Notes under the pieces: generated by a model | Databases searched by the model: none | What the model was told of the DNA's origin: nothing | Seen by the model: the letters and a program-made list of their open reading frames with translations, nothing else | In this document: piece by piece, positions 20,546-33,600 of the stretch | How positions within the stretch are numbered: position 1 is the stretch's first letter | Layout of the letters: the number at the start of each line of letters is the position of its first letter | Translations under genes and position numbers: made by a program | Assembly: GCA_019828565.1 (NCBI GenBank) | Contig: JAHDYR010000012.1 | Location: 558,001 to 622,000, forward strand | Source of the DNA: Carpediemonas membranifera | Taxonomy: Eukaryota; Fornicata | Direction of reading: 5' to 3' | Length of the DNA: 64,000 nt

Positions 20546-22366
20546 CTCTTGCGATAGTCGTCGGAATAGGCCATTGTGAAACTCAGATCCGCCGTCTGAC
20601 TGGAGTACTTGCGGCGCTCCATATCTTAGGACCCAGGTATTGATAAAGGCCTCGGCTGCTTCTTTTCCGGAGTTGTTCTTGGCAGGGACTAATTCAGTCC
20701 AGCGAGAGCACATATCTACCATGACGGTAATATACGAGTACCCGTCACAGGACGGCAAAGGACCCATCGTGTCGATTGCCACGCGTTGTAGTGGGGTGTC
20801 AACAGCTGTGTGGAGACCGTCGGGTTGGTCGACCGGCGGCCGATCGAGGACTTGGCAGATCGGACAGTCGGATACGACCCTATCAACTGCATCGCGTGAG
20901 ACTGACAGTCCTTGGCCACGGAGGCGCTCGATCGTAAGACGTCTCGACAGGTGGACGTCGGCGAACAAGTGAGCTTGGTGAATCTGTTCGGTCGTTGCTG
21001 TCTTCTTGGCCATGGCAAACACCCTAGACAAACCGTCAGCGGCACCGTTATCGAGACCGGGAACGTGGGAGATAGTGAAATCGAGATCGGCGATAGAATC
21101 GGCCCAGCGCCTGACCTTAGCGTTGACCGACTTATACATATAGAGCAAGTTACGTTCTAGACGGAAGGTGAGCGTAGCTACTTGGTTCGTCCGAACCTTG
21201 TGGTTATCCCCTAGGGTCACAGTGATCCACTCTCCAGTGTCAACTGATACAGCGTCCCTGGGTAGCTGGCGTACAACCTTCTGGCTCATAAAGCATATAC
21301 TTGCTCCAGTGTCGACAGTAAAAGAATACTCACGGCCATTTATAGTTGCCGTGGTTGTCATGGGACCGGCAGACGAAGTCTGGGCCGCGTTGGCCTGAGC
21401 CTGGCGCTCCTCAGCGGCGAACTTCGGGTGCTGAGGGCAGCGGTAGTCCTTGTGCCAGCCCTGACAAAACTTGCAGGGTCTGGTAAGAGGCTGAGGAGCC
21501 TGCTGGCCCGAAGGGCGCTGACCCTGAGGTCTGGAGAGGTTGGGGCCCTGAGGGCGCTGGCTGTTGGCAGGATGCGTAGGGCCTCGGCCCACACGCTTGA
21601 CGTGGCCGGCTGGAGCCGGGACGTGGGCCTTCTGGCCCCTGGGGGGACCCTGGCGGTCAAGGAACTTAGCCGCCTTGACCGCCGACTTGACTGTATCGTC
21701 GAAGGAGTCATCGCCCCATAGGAGCGAGATCCATCTCGTCTTAGTCTTCAGGGCCTTAGGCCGCTGGAGGGCGTCGATGAGCAGTCTGCTACAAAGCTGC
21801 TCAAAGCGGTGACGTCTGGAGGATACCTCCTCGTCCGTGGCGGCCTCGGGGAGGTCCTCGCCCGGAGGAAGGGAGTCGAAGAGACGCATCCGGTTTCGGA
21901 AGCTGGCGACCAGCACACGGGTTGCTCGCTCGATAGAACCCATGGCGGTGCCGTTGGGGACATTACGGGTACTGTCCCAGTCAAGAGAGAGAGATGCTAG
22001 GTTATCTAGCAGGTCGATGACGTTGTCAGGAGTTACGAGCTTGCGCATCAGAGTGGAGAGTTGATCAAGGGTAGCTCTCGTGAAATCGACGTCGGGGTAT
22101 TGTGCTTGAAGTTCTGTGATGTCTTCGAGTGACAAGAAGTCCGTGGGAGCAACCTTGCTGTTCGTTGCAAGGAAAATCCTGCCCATACGCTCAAAGGCGT
22201 CGATACTCTCGATGGTTGCATCTTTCAGCTTGATAGTGGGGTAATTACCTGTAACGGTGTTGATTGAAGTACTCATGAACTAGTTCTAGAACTGAAGAGA
22301 GAATTCGTTTACTTGGGGAAATCCGCATAGTTGGACCAAAGGTCAATCGTGGTCAAACCCACGTCA
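20546..22366 (-). mobile_element. Chimeric Ty3/gypsy fragment (A gag-protease joined to B integrase)
   Basis: Bases 21153-22366 match element A (25498-26711), covering leader, Gag, zinc knuckle and protease. Bases 20546-21153 match element B (27663-28270), covering the end of RNase H and the integrase up to just past the second catalytic Asp. The seam has about 2 bp of shared sequence (CG). The frame stays open across the seam as 584 codons from the ATG at 22276. A few changes relative to A (for example at 21646) show it is not an assembly copy. RT is missing, so it cannot act alone. Confidence 0.8.
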
Positions 22367-25300
22367 CTACCCCCTTCGACGAGAAAAACCCACCTGCTAA
22401 AGGAAGGGAAAAGAGGGTACTTAGTACTTGTCGAGGGACTTACGAGCTTTGCGTGCCTTACGCTTGATGATCTCGAGGTGCTTTATGGCACCGAGAGGCT
22501 CGTCGGTCAATTCATCGTAGCCTAGCCACTTGACCCGGGCTGAACCCTTTTTCCAGTCGATAGATACTATATCTTCGACTCTGTACTGCTCCTGATCCGA
22601 CTCAGCTAGCTGCCTCATAAGGTCTTCGCTAACATCAGTCTCGAACTTCATCAGCTTGTCAATATGCGTAGCCTTGAGCCGGTTATCGCTTAGCGACATG
22701 AGCTTAGCTCTGTTGTTAGGGAGTACCTCTACCACCTTCCACGGACCTGTGTGGGGTGTGTCAAGTTTTTGAGGGGCTTCGTTCTTCCAAAGAACGTAGT
22801 CCCCTGGCTCTAAGCCTGTGGTCTCAATCGGGCTCTGGTGAGGCCCTACTGCCTGTTTTGCCGCCTCTTCGAGGTTAGCCAGGGTGACCTTAAGGTTTTC
22901 GTAGAATCCTTTGTAGTCGAAGACGCCTAGCGTCTCTTCCGACCACAAAGTACTGTCCATTATGTTGTGTGGGTGGCCATAGACCAGCTCGTGGGGGGTA
23001 AATCCCGTGGCCGCCTGCAGTGTACCGTTGATTATCATCCGTACTGTTGGAAGTAGGGTCGACCAGTCGTCCTTAGGAGCGATAGAGAGAGCCATCCACC
23101 TTAGGTGTCTTGCTACCTCGGCGTTACGCCTCTCCGCCAGCCCATTGCTTTGTGGGTGGTAAGGTGTCGTGAAGTGACGGCTGACCCGTAGGGTGTCCGT
23201 CAACGCTTTGACTATCTGGTTTGCGTATTCTGGTCCGTTGTCTGACAGGAGCTCCTTAGGTAGCCCGTGCCTCGAGAATACGTTGTCCCATAGGGCTTGC
23301 GCGACGGTGTCTCCGTCGATGCTCGCTACCGGAATGAGTTCCGTGTATCGCGTGAACATATCCGTCGCTACAATGATGTAGCGGGCGCCCCTCTGATCCT
23401 TCGGTAGAGGTCCCATGGAGTCGACCGCTACGGTCTCCCAGGGTGACGTTCTAGTCGACGACCCAGCCTCAGGCTGCAGATAGTTCTTGATCCTCGCCTT
23501 AAGGCAGATCGGGCATGTGCGAACAATCCGCTTGCAGTCTTGCAACATGCCTGGCCAATAGGCCATGGTCCTCAGGCGCTGGTACGTAGCGTTGGTTCCA
23601 CTATGGAACTGGTGTGCGACCTTGAGGTACCGCGAGCGAATATCGCCTTCTGGTATAATGGGGACGGCGTCCTTCAAGTAAACGCCGTCCACCAGGGTTA
23701 CTCCGTCGAGTTTCACCCAACCTTCCTTAGTAGACTCGGGCTGCTTGGCCTGGTCATCCCGAACCTCCTCTAAGGATGGTCCCAGGGTCGCTTCCCCCAC
23801 GTCTAGCAGGTTCGCTTGTTCCTGGTTACCAGAAGGAATATCCCTCGACAGCATATCCGCCATCTTGTTTGACTCACCCGCAATATGCGTGATGGAGAAA
23901 TTGTAGTCTGATAGAATCATAACCCATCTGAGCAGCTTTTTTGAAAGTTCTTTTCTCTTCAAGAGATAGACTAAGTTCTGGTGATCAGTATGAATCTCGA
24001 TCTCGTCTTTAAGACGGAAAAGCTGTGCCATGTCGGGACGAGTCAGACAGTAGATGATGGCGTGGAGTTCTTGCTCATATGTGGGCCAACGCGACTGAGC
24101 CGGCGTGTGGACACCTGCGAAGAAACTCACTAGTTGGCGATTTCCGCCGTCACTGTCCTCCTGGTACAGGATTCCCCCTAGACCCTCATTCGACGCGTCC
24201 GTCTCGAGGATCCATCTCTTAGAGATGTCAGGGAAGCTTAGAACAGTGTCAGATGTAAGCTTAGCTTTGTAGGCTTCGAAAGCTTGGGTATGCTCGTCCG
24301 TCCAAAGGTCGGAGAGTGAGCCCTTGACCTTTAAGGCGGTGGTGAGTAGGTGGTTCAGGGGACGGAGTGTCCGAGCAGCGTCTTCGATGAACTGCGCAAC
24401 GTAGTTGAATGAACCTAGCACCCTCTGGAGTGACTTAGCCGTCTCAGGGACGGGAATATCCCAGATCGCCTGTACACGCGATGGAGCCAGCTGCTTCCCT
24501 CTCTCAGAGACGATATAGCCTACGGCCTCCTCGTGGTCCGTGCCGATTTTGCACTTGCCTGCTTTCAAGCGTAGCTTGTACTCGCGGCAGATGGAGAAGA
24601 CTTTCTCCATCAGGGCGACGAACTCGTCCTCCGAGCGAGCATATACCATGATATCATCAAGGTATATGTCGACTCCTTTATGGAGGATTTCCGCAAAGGC
24701 CCGCTGCATAGCACGCTGGAACCTTGAGGGAGCGTTCGTCAGACCAAAAGGACACCTAGTGAACTCGAAGTACGAGTCCGGGGTAACGAACGCGGTCTTA
24801 GGAATATCCTTTTCACTCATGTTCATCTGATAGTACCCCTGCCTTAGGTCTAGGCCTGCAAAATATTTGCAGCCTGCCGCGCGATCCACGAAATGTCTAA
24901 CATTTGGGATCGGGAACTTGTCCTTGATCGTTAGGTCGTTCAGCTCTTTGTAATCTACGCAGAGTCTGATTTTCTGGGAGCCCTTGTGACCTTTCTTCAC
25001 CACCACTATGGGGGGAACTGTAAGGGCCTCGAGACTCACGGATAATCCCAGATCTCCAGAGTTCCTCGAGCTCGGTCGCTACAAGCGCCGCTGTCGCGTC
25101 GGCAAGGCCTCTAGCTCTCGCCTGGACAATGTCCCGCTCGTTTACGAGCTCTATAGTCATCTCCTCCAGGTTAGACCCTTCTGCGGGGAGAGACTCTTCC
25201 CAAATATCGGGGAAAGCGGACACGAGCTCTTCGAGCTGGGGCTTTATCGCTGAGTCCGGAATATCCGGGTGGTTCTCTTCCACTTCAGCTGTGTTCAGAT

Positions 25301-26711
25301 CCTCGTCGAGGTATCTGTGAGTGAATGGAACCCACTCTGATTCGTCCTCTGAGCCTAGCTTCTCGAGGTTGAAGTTGAGTGTCTCATCGTCGATGAACTT
25401 GAGCGACCTAAGAAGGTCACAGCCCAATAGGACCTTAAAGGCTTCACCTGGAAGCACATAGAACTTCCAGGTCGTCGTAATGGGCACTGGGCCGAGCCGT
25501 TCTAGACGGAAGGTGAGCGTAGCTACTTGGTTCGTCCGAACCTTGTGGTTATCCCCTAGGGTCACAGTGATCCACTCTCCAGTGTCAACTGATACAGCGT
25601 CCCTGGGTAGCTGGCGTACAACCTTCTGGCTCATAAAGCATATACTTGCTCCAGTGTCGACAGTAAAAGAATACTCACGGCCATTTATAGTTGCCGTGGT
25701 TGTCATGGGACCGGCAGACGAAGTCTGGGCCGCGTTGGCCTGAGCCTGGCGCTCCTCAGCGGCGAACTTCGGGTGCTGAGGGCAGCGGTAGTCCTTGTGC
25801 CAGCCCTGACAAAACTTGCAGGGTCTGGTAAGAGGCTGAGGAGCCTGCTGGCCCGAAGGGCGCTGACCCTGAGGTCTGGAGAGGTTGGGGCCCTGAGGGC
25901 GCTGGCTGTTGGCAGGATGCGTAGGGCCTCGGCCCACACGCTTGACGTGGCCGGCTGGAGCCGGGACGTGGGCCTTCTGGCCCCTGGGGGTCCCCTGGCG
26001 GTCAAGGAACTTAGCCGCCTTGACCGCCGACTTGACTGTATCGTCGAAGGAGTCATCGCCCCATAGGAGCGAGATCCATCTCGTCTTAGTCTTCAGGGCC
26101 TTAGGCCGCTGGAGGGCGTCGATGAGCAGTCTGCTACAAAGCTGCTCAAAGCGGTGACGTCTGGAGGATACCTCCTCGTCCGTGGCGGCCTCGGGGAGGT
26201 CCTCGCCCGGAGGAAGGGAGTCGAAGAGACGCATCCGGTTTCGGAAGCTGGCGACCAGCACACGGGTTGCTCGCTCGATAGAACCCATGGCGGTGCCGTT
26301 GGGGACATTACGGGTACTGTCCCAGTCAAGAGAGAGAGATGCTAGGTTATCTAGCAGGTCGATGACGTTGTCAGGAGTTACGAGCTTGCGCATCAGAGTG
26401 GAGAGTTGATCAAGGGTAGCTCTCGTGAAATCGACGTCGGGGTATTGTGCTTGAAGTTCTGTGATGTCTTCGAGTGACAAGAAGTCCGTGGGAGCAACCT
26501 TGCTGTTCGTTGCAAGGAAAATCCTGCCCATACGCTCAAAGGCGTCGATACTCTCGATGGTTGCATCTTTCAGCTTGATAGTGGGGTAATTACCTGTAAC
26601 GGTGTTGATTGAAGTACTCATGAACTAGTTCTAGAACTGAAGAGAGAATTCGTTTACTTGGGGAAATCCGCATAGTTGGACCAAAGGTCAATCGTGGTCA
26701 AACCCACGTCA
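22367..26711 (-). mobile_element. Ty3/gypsy element A
   Basis: Leader at 26622-26711, a gag-pol frame, and a purine-rich GAAGGGGGTAG tract (sense, ~22367-22379) just before the TGACGTGGG start of the next copy at 22366. No long terminal repeat is visible. Only the ~90-bp TGACGTGGG leader recurs at both borders, so any LTR is short or the copies share one. Confidence 0.75.
22421..26621 (-). pseudogene. Element A Gag-Pol, one-base frame break
   Basis: The ATG at 26621 opens Gag with a CKFCQGWHKDYRC zinc knuckle and a VDTGAS aspartic protease. The frame then meets a run of six C (sense; 25010-25015) and shifts. In the next frame follow RT (YLDD), RNase H (LETDAS, IHTDH), an integrase with HHCC finger and D,D,E residues (AVDSMG, SDNGPEY, LAERRN), and a C-terminal chromodomain-like stretch (IVSIDWKKGSARVKWLGYDE). 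Removing one base gives 1399 codons in a single frame, so it is either a +1 frameshift, a mutation or a homopolymer error. It functions in copying the element through RNA and integrating it into chromosomes; the chromodomain-like end usually guides integration to chromatin. Confidence 0.85.
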
Positions 26712-26831
26712 GTTGGTCTCCAGTATGCGCTCCTCTCGCCATTCAGTATGCAAAGCATCAATTAACAACATCATATGCTGTTTTCTAGAGGTTGTGGCTA
26801 ACGAAAATGCGCAAATCAAGCAGAGCATGAT
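26712..26831. other. 3' flank of element B
   Basis: 120 bp between the stop of element B and the start of element A. It contains CAGTATGC at 26723 and 26747. I see no LTR. Confidence 0.4.
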
Positions 26832-29800
26832 TTACAGACCGTCGATCTTGGCTTGCTCTGACTCTAGGTACTCAGTGAGCGCGGCCAAGTCTTTGACGAA
26901 GCTGTAATCCTGCAGGGTGGCTTCGGAGTCCTCGAAGCCTGTCCAGTGCACCAGATAGCGGCGTCTGGACATCGGACATCTCTTGCTACCGTCGGGACCC
27001 TCTGAGCGGCTGATCCGATCGACGTACCACTCCTCGGTAGCGGCTGCGGCAAGCTCCTTGATCTGAGTGTCGGACAAGGTGCCAGGGTTGAACCGTCGGA
27101 CTCTGGCAGCGTCGACCTTGATCGTCGGGCCGTCTCTCGGCTGCGACAGGTCCTGTACAATGTAGCCCACGGTGACACCGTCGCGCTTGACTGACTCGAC
27201 TCTTCGCATTGGGCCACGCCACCCCGGCGACAGCTTATCTGGGGGTCTTTTGGCGTACTTGACGAGCACGTAGCGACTGAGGATCTCTGAGCGGGTAGAG
27301 GACGCTCTGGCGAGCGCCTCTTCACGCATAGTTGAGATCCTGGACTTAGCCAGCTGTACCGCAGCCTCGGCGGCCTTACGGTGGGACTGGGTGATGCCTG
27401 CGGAGGAAGCGTCCGTGGTATAAAGCGTCGATGGGATAGTGATGTTGGCTCCCAGCATGATCTCGGCCGGGGACAGCCTCGTAGGGATTCTCGGCGTCGA
27501 ATTGGCAATGAATCTTGCGACTGGCAGGTGTGTGAGCCAGTTGGGGTTTCTTAACTGGAACTTACGGGCCTTAAGGATCCTCTCGACTTGCTGGTTCGCT
27601 CTTTCCACCATCCCATTGGCCTGAGGATGGTACGCGGTGGTGATATGCTGCTGGAACCCCACCTCTTGCGATAGTCGTCGGAATAGGCCATTGTGAAACT
27701 CAGATCCGCCGTCTGACTGGAGTACTTGCGGCGCTCCATATCTTAGGACCCAGGTATTGATAAAGGCCTCGGCTGCTTCTTTTCCGGAGTTGTTCTTGGC
27801 AGGGACTAATTCAGTCCAGCGAGAGCACATATCTACCATGACGGTAATATACGAGTACCCGTCACAGGACGGCAAAGGACCCATCGTGTCGATTGCCACG
27901 CGTTGTAGTGGGGTGTCAACAGCTGTGTGGAGACCGTCGGGTTGGTCGACCGGCGGCCGATCGAGGACTTGGCAGATCGGACAGTCGGATACGACCCTAT
28001 CAACTGCATCGCGTGAGACTGACAGTCCTTGGCCACGGAGGCGCTCGATCGTAAGACGTCTCGACAGGTGGACGTCGGCGAACAAGTGAGCTTGGTGAAT
28101 CTGTTCGGTCGTTGCTGTCTTCTTGGCCATGGCAAACACCCTAGACAAACCGTCAGCGGCACCGTTATCGAGACCGGGAACGTGGGAGATAGTGAAATCG
28201 AGATCGGCGATAGAATCGGCCCAGCGCCTGACCTTAGCGTTGACCGACTTATACATATAGAGCAAGTTACGGTGGTCGGTCTTGATCTCGAAGCGCTCCC
28301 AGCACAAGAACTTGCGCCAGGCCTGGAGCGCGGACACAATGGCGTACGCCTCTTTTTCACCAACACTCCACCGCGACTGTACATCATTAAATGCCTTCGA
28401 TAGATAGCAGACGGGCTTGCCGTCTTGGAGGAGAACCGCTCCGTATCCCACGGCAGAAGCGTCAGTCATAACAACGTGTGGACGCGTGGCGTCGAAGATC
28501 GCGAGTGCATCCGCGGAGCAGAGGGCGGCTTTCGCGTCTTCTAGTGCTTTGGAGACGTCAGCGCTTGTAGAACTCGTCTTACCGGACATTGCATCCGTTA
28601 TAGGCTTGACTCGCTCGGCGAAGAAAGGGATATGATCGCGGAAGTAGTTCAGGAACCCGTGAAGGGCCTGGAACCCTCTTGTGGACTTCGGGACTTTCAA
28701 CTGTGCTATATCTTCAACACGCTGAGGCGAAATGCGAACCGTACCATTGTGGATGATCCACCCCAAGAATTCAACTTCGGCACAGCCGAACTGGCACTTA
28801 TCCCGACCCAGGTGGAGTCTCATCTTTTCGACTCGGGCCATCACTCGCTCTAGGTTATCCAGATACTCTGCCTCAGAGTCTCCCATTACAATAATGTCAT
28901 CAATATAGATAATGCAGGAAGATCCGACCAGACCCTCGAACGCAGTCTCCATCGCGCGCTGGAAATAAGCCCCAGCGTTCCGCAGGCCAAACGGCATGCG
29001 AGTGTACTGATACTGTCCGAAGACAGTTCGGAAGGCCGTTAGGTGGCGACAACGCTCGGTTAGCGCGATTTGGTGGTAACCTGCGGCAAGGTCAAGAGTG
29101 GCGAAGATCCTCTTGCGACTCAATTGTGCCAAGATCTCGTCAATGCGAGGAATCGGATAGTCAAACGGCTCGGTCAAGGAGTTAATTTCCCGGAAATCGA
29201 CCACGAACCGCGTCTTCTCACCCTTCTTGGGGACAACGATCGTCGGGCTAGAATAATCAGACTGACAGGCCTCTATGAAGCCTTTTGCAAGCAAGGTGTC
29301 AACGTGCTCCTTAACGATGGGGACCTTAGGAGGAGGCACGAAGTATGGACGGACGTTCACGACCTTGTTTCCCTTGATCACCAGGTCGTAGGGGTCTAGT
29401 AGGCTAGGTGCATCACGCTCTTTGAAGTTGGAGGCGTATCGTCGAAGTATAGACGACTGTCGGTCGCGTGCCTCTTGGGACAGCTCGGACATGGCTTGTG
29501 CGATGTATTTCGTGGCCGGTGGGGTCTCACTAGAGTCCTCAGTCGGGTCGGAGGAGCTGGGAATGGCGCTTGGCAAGAGTCCGAGACTTACCATCTGAGG
29601 AAATCCGATGATGATGTCGAACGCAGTGTCTATCACGTAGGCGCGGAGAGTGAGTGTACAACCATGAGGAGTGAACGGAGATGGATCCAGCTTGAGGGTT
29701 ACTTCTACCTCGCCTTCTGCTTGACGGGTATCTCCGACGGTGTGGATTTGCGTGGGTTCTCTCGAGATCCATTTGCAGCGTTTCTCGTCGACTAGTCTGG

Positions 29801-30191
29801 GGCTTATGGTGGAACAGTTGGCACCAGAGTCGAGTAAAGAATTGGCTTTGCGCTTGCCGAGACGAGCGTTCACAACAGGGAGGTCACCCGGGGAAATCTC
29901 CTTCGGGGCATTCAGGGCCGCGACGAATTTTGAATCCGAAACAGAATGAACACACCGGCGCTGATTTACTCCCTTCTTGGTAGGGCAGTAATCGGCCAGG
30001 TGTCCTGACTTGTGGCACTTAGGGCAGAATGCCTTCGGCTCAGCGCACTTGAAAGACGGATGCCCGGGCTTACCGCAGTTGTAGCACACGTACTGCTTCT
30101 TGGGCTTGTTCTGACGGTTGGGCTTCACTATGGGCTTCGAACCTTGGCGGTCGTGGCGCTCCGAGGGATCTTGGTGGTCACTGCGTGGCTC
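26832..30191 (-). pseudogene. Element B Gag C-terminus and Pol (interrupted)
   Basis: The frame runs from the LINE insertion site at 30191 to the stop at 26832. Order: two CCHC zinc knuckles (CYNCGKPGHPSFKC, CPKCHKSGHLADYC), an aspartic protease (LLDSGANC), RT (YIDD), RNase H (MTDASA, IKTDHRN), an integrase (HHCC finger, AIDTMG, SDGGSEF, NGMVERAN) and a C-terminal chromodomain (YLVHWTGFEDSEATLQDY). The catalytic residues are all present. The N-terminal Gag lies beyond two LINEs, at 37610-38045 and 45643-45845. Rejoined at the target duplications, the reading frame is continuous for 1332 codons. It is a chromovirus-like Ty3/gypsy element that was intact until the LINE insertions. Confidence 0.85.
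30178..30191. repeat. LINE-1 target site duplication, left
   Basis: TCACTGCGTGGCTC, identical to 37596-37609 on the other side of the insertion. Confidence 0.9.
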
Positions 30192-30663
30192 AGTTCACCA
30201 ATGATTTCAGCAAAGTGGAAACACTTCGATCATGGATGGACAAGGACCAACAGGCCTGGCCTATATGGATAGGGCATTGCCCCATGGAGCTCAGAAGGAG
30301 CGGCCTTGGCCTCCTGTCTGAACATTCAAGGGTTGCTATCAGGGCATACCGCTGGGCGCGAGTGGGAGCTCCACGCCCATACCAAGGAATCAAAGTGTCT
30401 TCATGGAACGTATGTTTACAAGGAAAAGGAAAACAACCGTCGAGGGCCAGTGCTAGCACCGGCGGCTACATGGTTTTGTCAAGACCACAAGGAAGGAAGG
30501 GCAGCACAAAAGGGAAACAGGGGCCGTCGATAGAGGCTAAAAGGAGACTACGAACAAAGCAACAACAACTACACAGAAAGGCCCCGCTACTCAGAAAAGG
30601 GCGACGCATTTTTAGGACCGCGCCTTTTTGAAAGAATGGCCTATATAGTTCGGAGCATGGACA

Positions 30664-33600
30664 ATGGGAGAAACTGGAAGGCCTGGACGGAGACCTCACC
30701 CGGATATGTACATGTGGCCCGACTTTCGGACCCAAAAATTCCGACCCAGTTTATGGACTAGGAAAAGGGGAGAAATTTTGCACTCAACAATGCAGGTAGA
30801 AATACCGACAAGGATCAGGGATTCCACGCAGAAGCAGTGGGAGGACATCAGGGAACTACTGGACAGCTTCCTCGCTGAAAGGAACGATTCAAGGACTCTA
30901 CTTCTTCGTAGAACAGGTAAGTTTACAGGAAAGTCGCTCAATGCGAACTCCAAAGGACGCAAGGAAGTAATCATGAACGCCAGACGCATCCTCTTCGCAA
31001 CCGGCGTCACTGACAACAAGGACATCATCCTCAGGAACCCATGCGGCATCCACGGCCTCCGCGACCTTTTCTACATGCTCACAGAGGCGCTCAACCCCAG
31101 AGACGAGGAAGCAAAGGACATGGCACAGGCACTGGAGCCCAAGACGCTGAAAGCGGGCTTCACTGGCATGGCAAGATGGCCATCTGAGAAGGACATCGAG
31201 ACGGCGATCCTCAAGCCGAAGGAAGATGGGCCCATCGAATGGGATGTAGACAGGGACAGCGTCAAGAAGGCCGAAGGGTCGTTCATACTGGTATCAGGGG
31301 CTCATGGAGACGAGGCCGTAGAAGGCGTGCCTTACGACAAGGTATGGGATCCGGCAAACCAAGGCCCGGTCACCAGAGTGGCCTACGAGCAAGAGGACGG
31401 CAAGTACAGGGTCATCCTAGAGCTAAGCGACACGTCAGCATGGTCCATCAGCCGCTTCATGGAGGAGGCTAGGGACATCCTCAGGCTTCAGGCACCGGAG
31501 GCCCCGGCCATATGGCAGGCAGCATGGAACAAGTCAGGGATCTACCTGAAGGGCAGAACCAATATCCTGGGCGAAGGGGAGGAGACCCCCCTTAGCAACG
31601 AGCCGCCGTTCCGGAAGGTGAGGCTGGAAGTGCTCAAGGCCACCTCGGTCCGCAGCAATAGGGACGAACATGCCGATCTGGACAGGTCGTCCGCTAGCAC
31701 GGTCATCGACGGAGACGAGGAGCAACATGTCAAGGACAAGGAGGAACGACGCCAGCAGGCCACCATGCCCGGCAGAAGAAGCCTCGACGACAGCCTCCTG
31801 GAAGTGAACAAGGACATGGTCGGGGCCAACCAAGGCAAGATCGACCAGGACGAGGAGGTCGACTCAAACAAGGTCAGCAGCCAGCCGCCGAGGATGCCTA
31901 GAAAGGACAAGGAGAAACGACTGGTGATCGGAGCCATCGACTTCGAGTGCGCAGACCCTGGCGTCAAGAAGGCAGGGATCCCTGCCATCCCGGTTGAGGG
32001 CGGGATCGTACTCTTTGACCTCAGCACTGGGGACATTCTTGGACACGGGCATGGCCTGTATTACCAGGACATACCGGCAGCAAGCATGGACCAAGCGAGG
32101 TACACGGCATGGGCAGTGACGGGGCTGCCGCCGGCCACCTTCGTGGAGGTCGGGACGGGGCGGCCGCCGATCGAGTATGAGAAGCACATACATACTTTCA
32201 GGGACTGGGCCAACCGCCTGGCGGCTCAGCTGGCAAGGATCGAAAGGTCGGAGGGTTGGAAGATAATCATGTATGCAAAGGGGGTGGAGATGGAAAGCTT
32301 CCTCCTCACGAACCCCACAAATGGACTGGAGCAAGGAACCAGGGAATTCTTCCAAGCTAGGCTGGTGGACGAGAAGAAGCTACCAGAGATCCTGGAGAAC
32401 AACGGCAAGGAGGAGGCTGGCCAAAACCTCAGGGACAACCTCGACAAGGCCAACTACCTGGAAGCAGTAACAACATGGTCAAATGGATGGCAGAACAGGA
32501 GCGAGCCCAAGGGAGTCTGTCCGTACCACAGACACACCGCGGGTTGCTACCACTGTGGGTTGGCGGATACAGTAGTCTTCACAGCCAGGATCAGGGCCCT
32601 ATGCAAGGAGAGGATGAGCACCCCAGACGTCTACCACTACATGGGTAAGGCACTCGACAAGACCATGGAAGCAGTCGGGAAGGCGGAGCCGGGCATGGAT
32701 ATCATGGGAGGCCCGGAATTCGCGACAAGGAGGGACACCTTTGAGATCTTCGGCACGTACCCGATCGGGGACGCAAGGGACGTCAGCAGGGAAGTCGGCG
32801 ACAGGATCCTCGTAGTCCCGGACAACGGACACCGCTTCGGCATCGGCTTCGGGTTCGGGGAGGTTCTGTTGGGCATGAAGGGCATCTTACTGCCCCCCTC
32901 ACAATCATGGACAACGAAGGTGTACTGGAGAGAAGCCCGCTATGGACCATCATGGAAAGAGCCACGGCTAACCAGCTCCGCATGGTACGCGTCAGGAAGG
33001 GCCTAGGGGCAGCAAGGGAGGAGGACATCATAACCATGGCCATGCTATACGAGTGGTGGCCCTCGAAGGAGGCTACGGCTCATCAAGGAGTCTGGGGCTG
33101 CGACGACCTAGCAGAGAGCCTCAGGGACTATGAGAAGGTCATAGTCAACGTCAAGGCCCCCAGGAACAGGGGTAGGATCACCCTAGGGGCGAGCTTCATC
33201 CCGAGAGACTGGGGGCATGGTCAGGGTCAGCGAGGCTGGGACCATCCTAAGCCGCATGCGCAAGGAAGGGGCCAGACTAGTCTCGGCAGCTATCCCGGAC
33301 GAGCCCAGAGCCAACACAGTCAATGTCCCAGGCATCACGTATGTCCCCACCATCGACGGAAAGTCCGAACAGCCATACCAAAGTAGGTTCTTCGACAACG
33401 GCCTGGAGGAAAAGGCGAGGCGGATTAGCACCAGGATGGTGGGCAGGCACTTCGGCCAGGACGCGGATCAAGGACATCACGACCAGCATGGAGACAGGGA
33501 AGAGGACAGAAGGGTAGGACACGGAGCCGGCGGTAGAGCTGGTGTCAGAGCTGACGACAGAACCGGCGACAGAGCTGGTAACATGAACAGGACCTCGGAT

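Noticed and set aside
31288-31295. CATACTG inside LINE ORF1 as an element end
   Set aside because: It is ordinary coding sequence present in both LINE copies, with no inverted partner.
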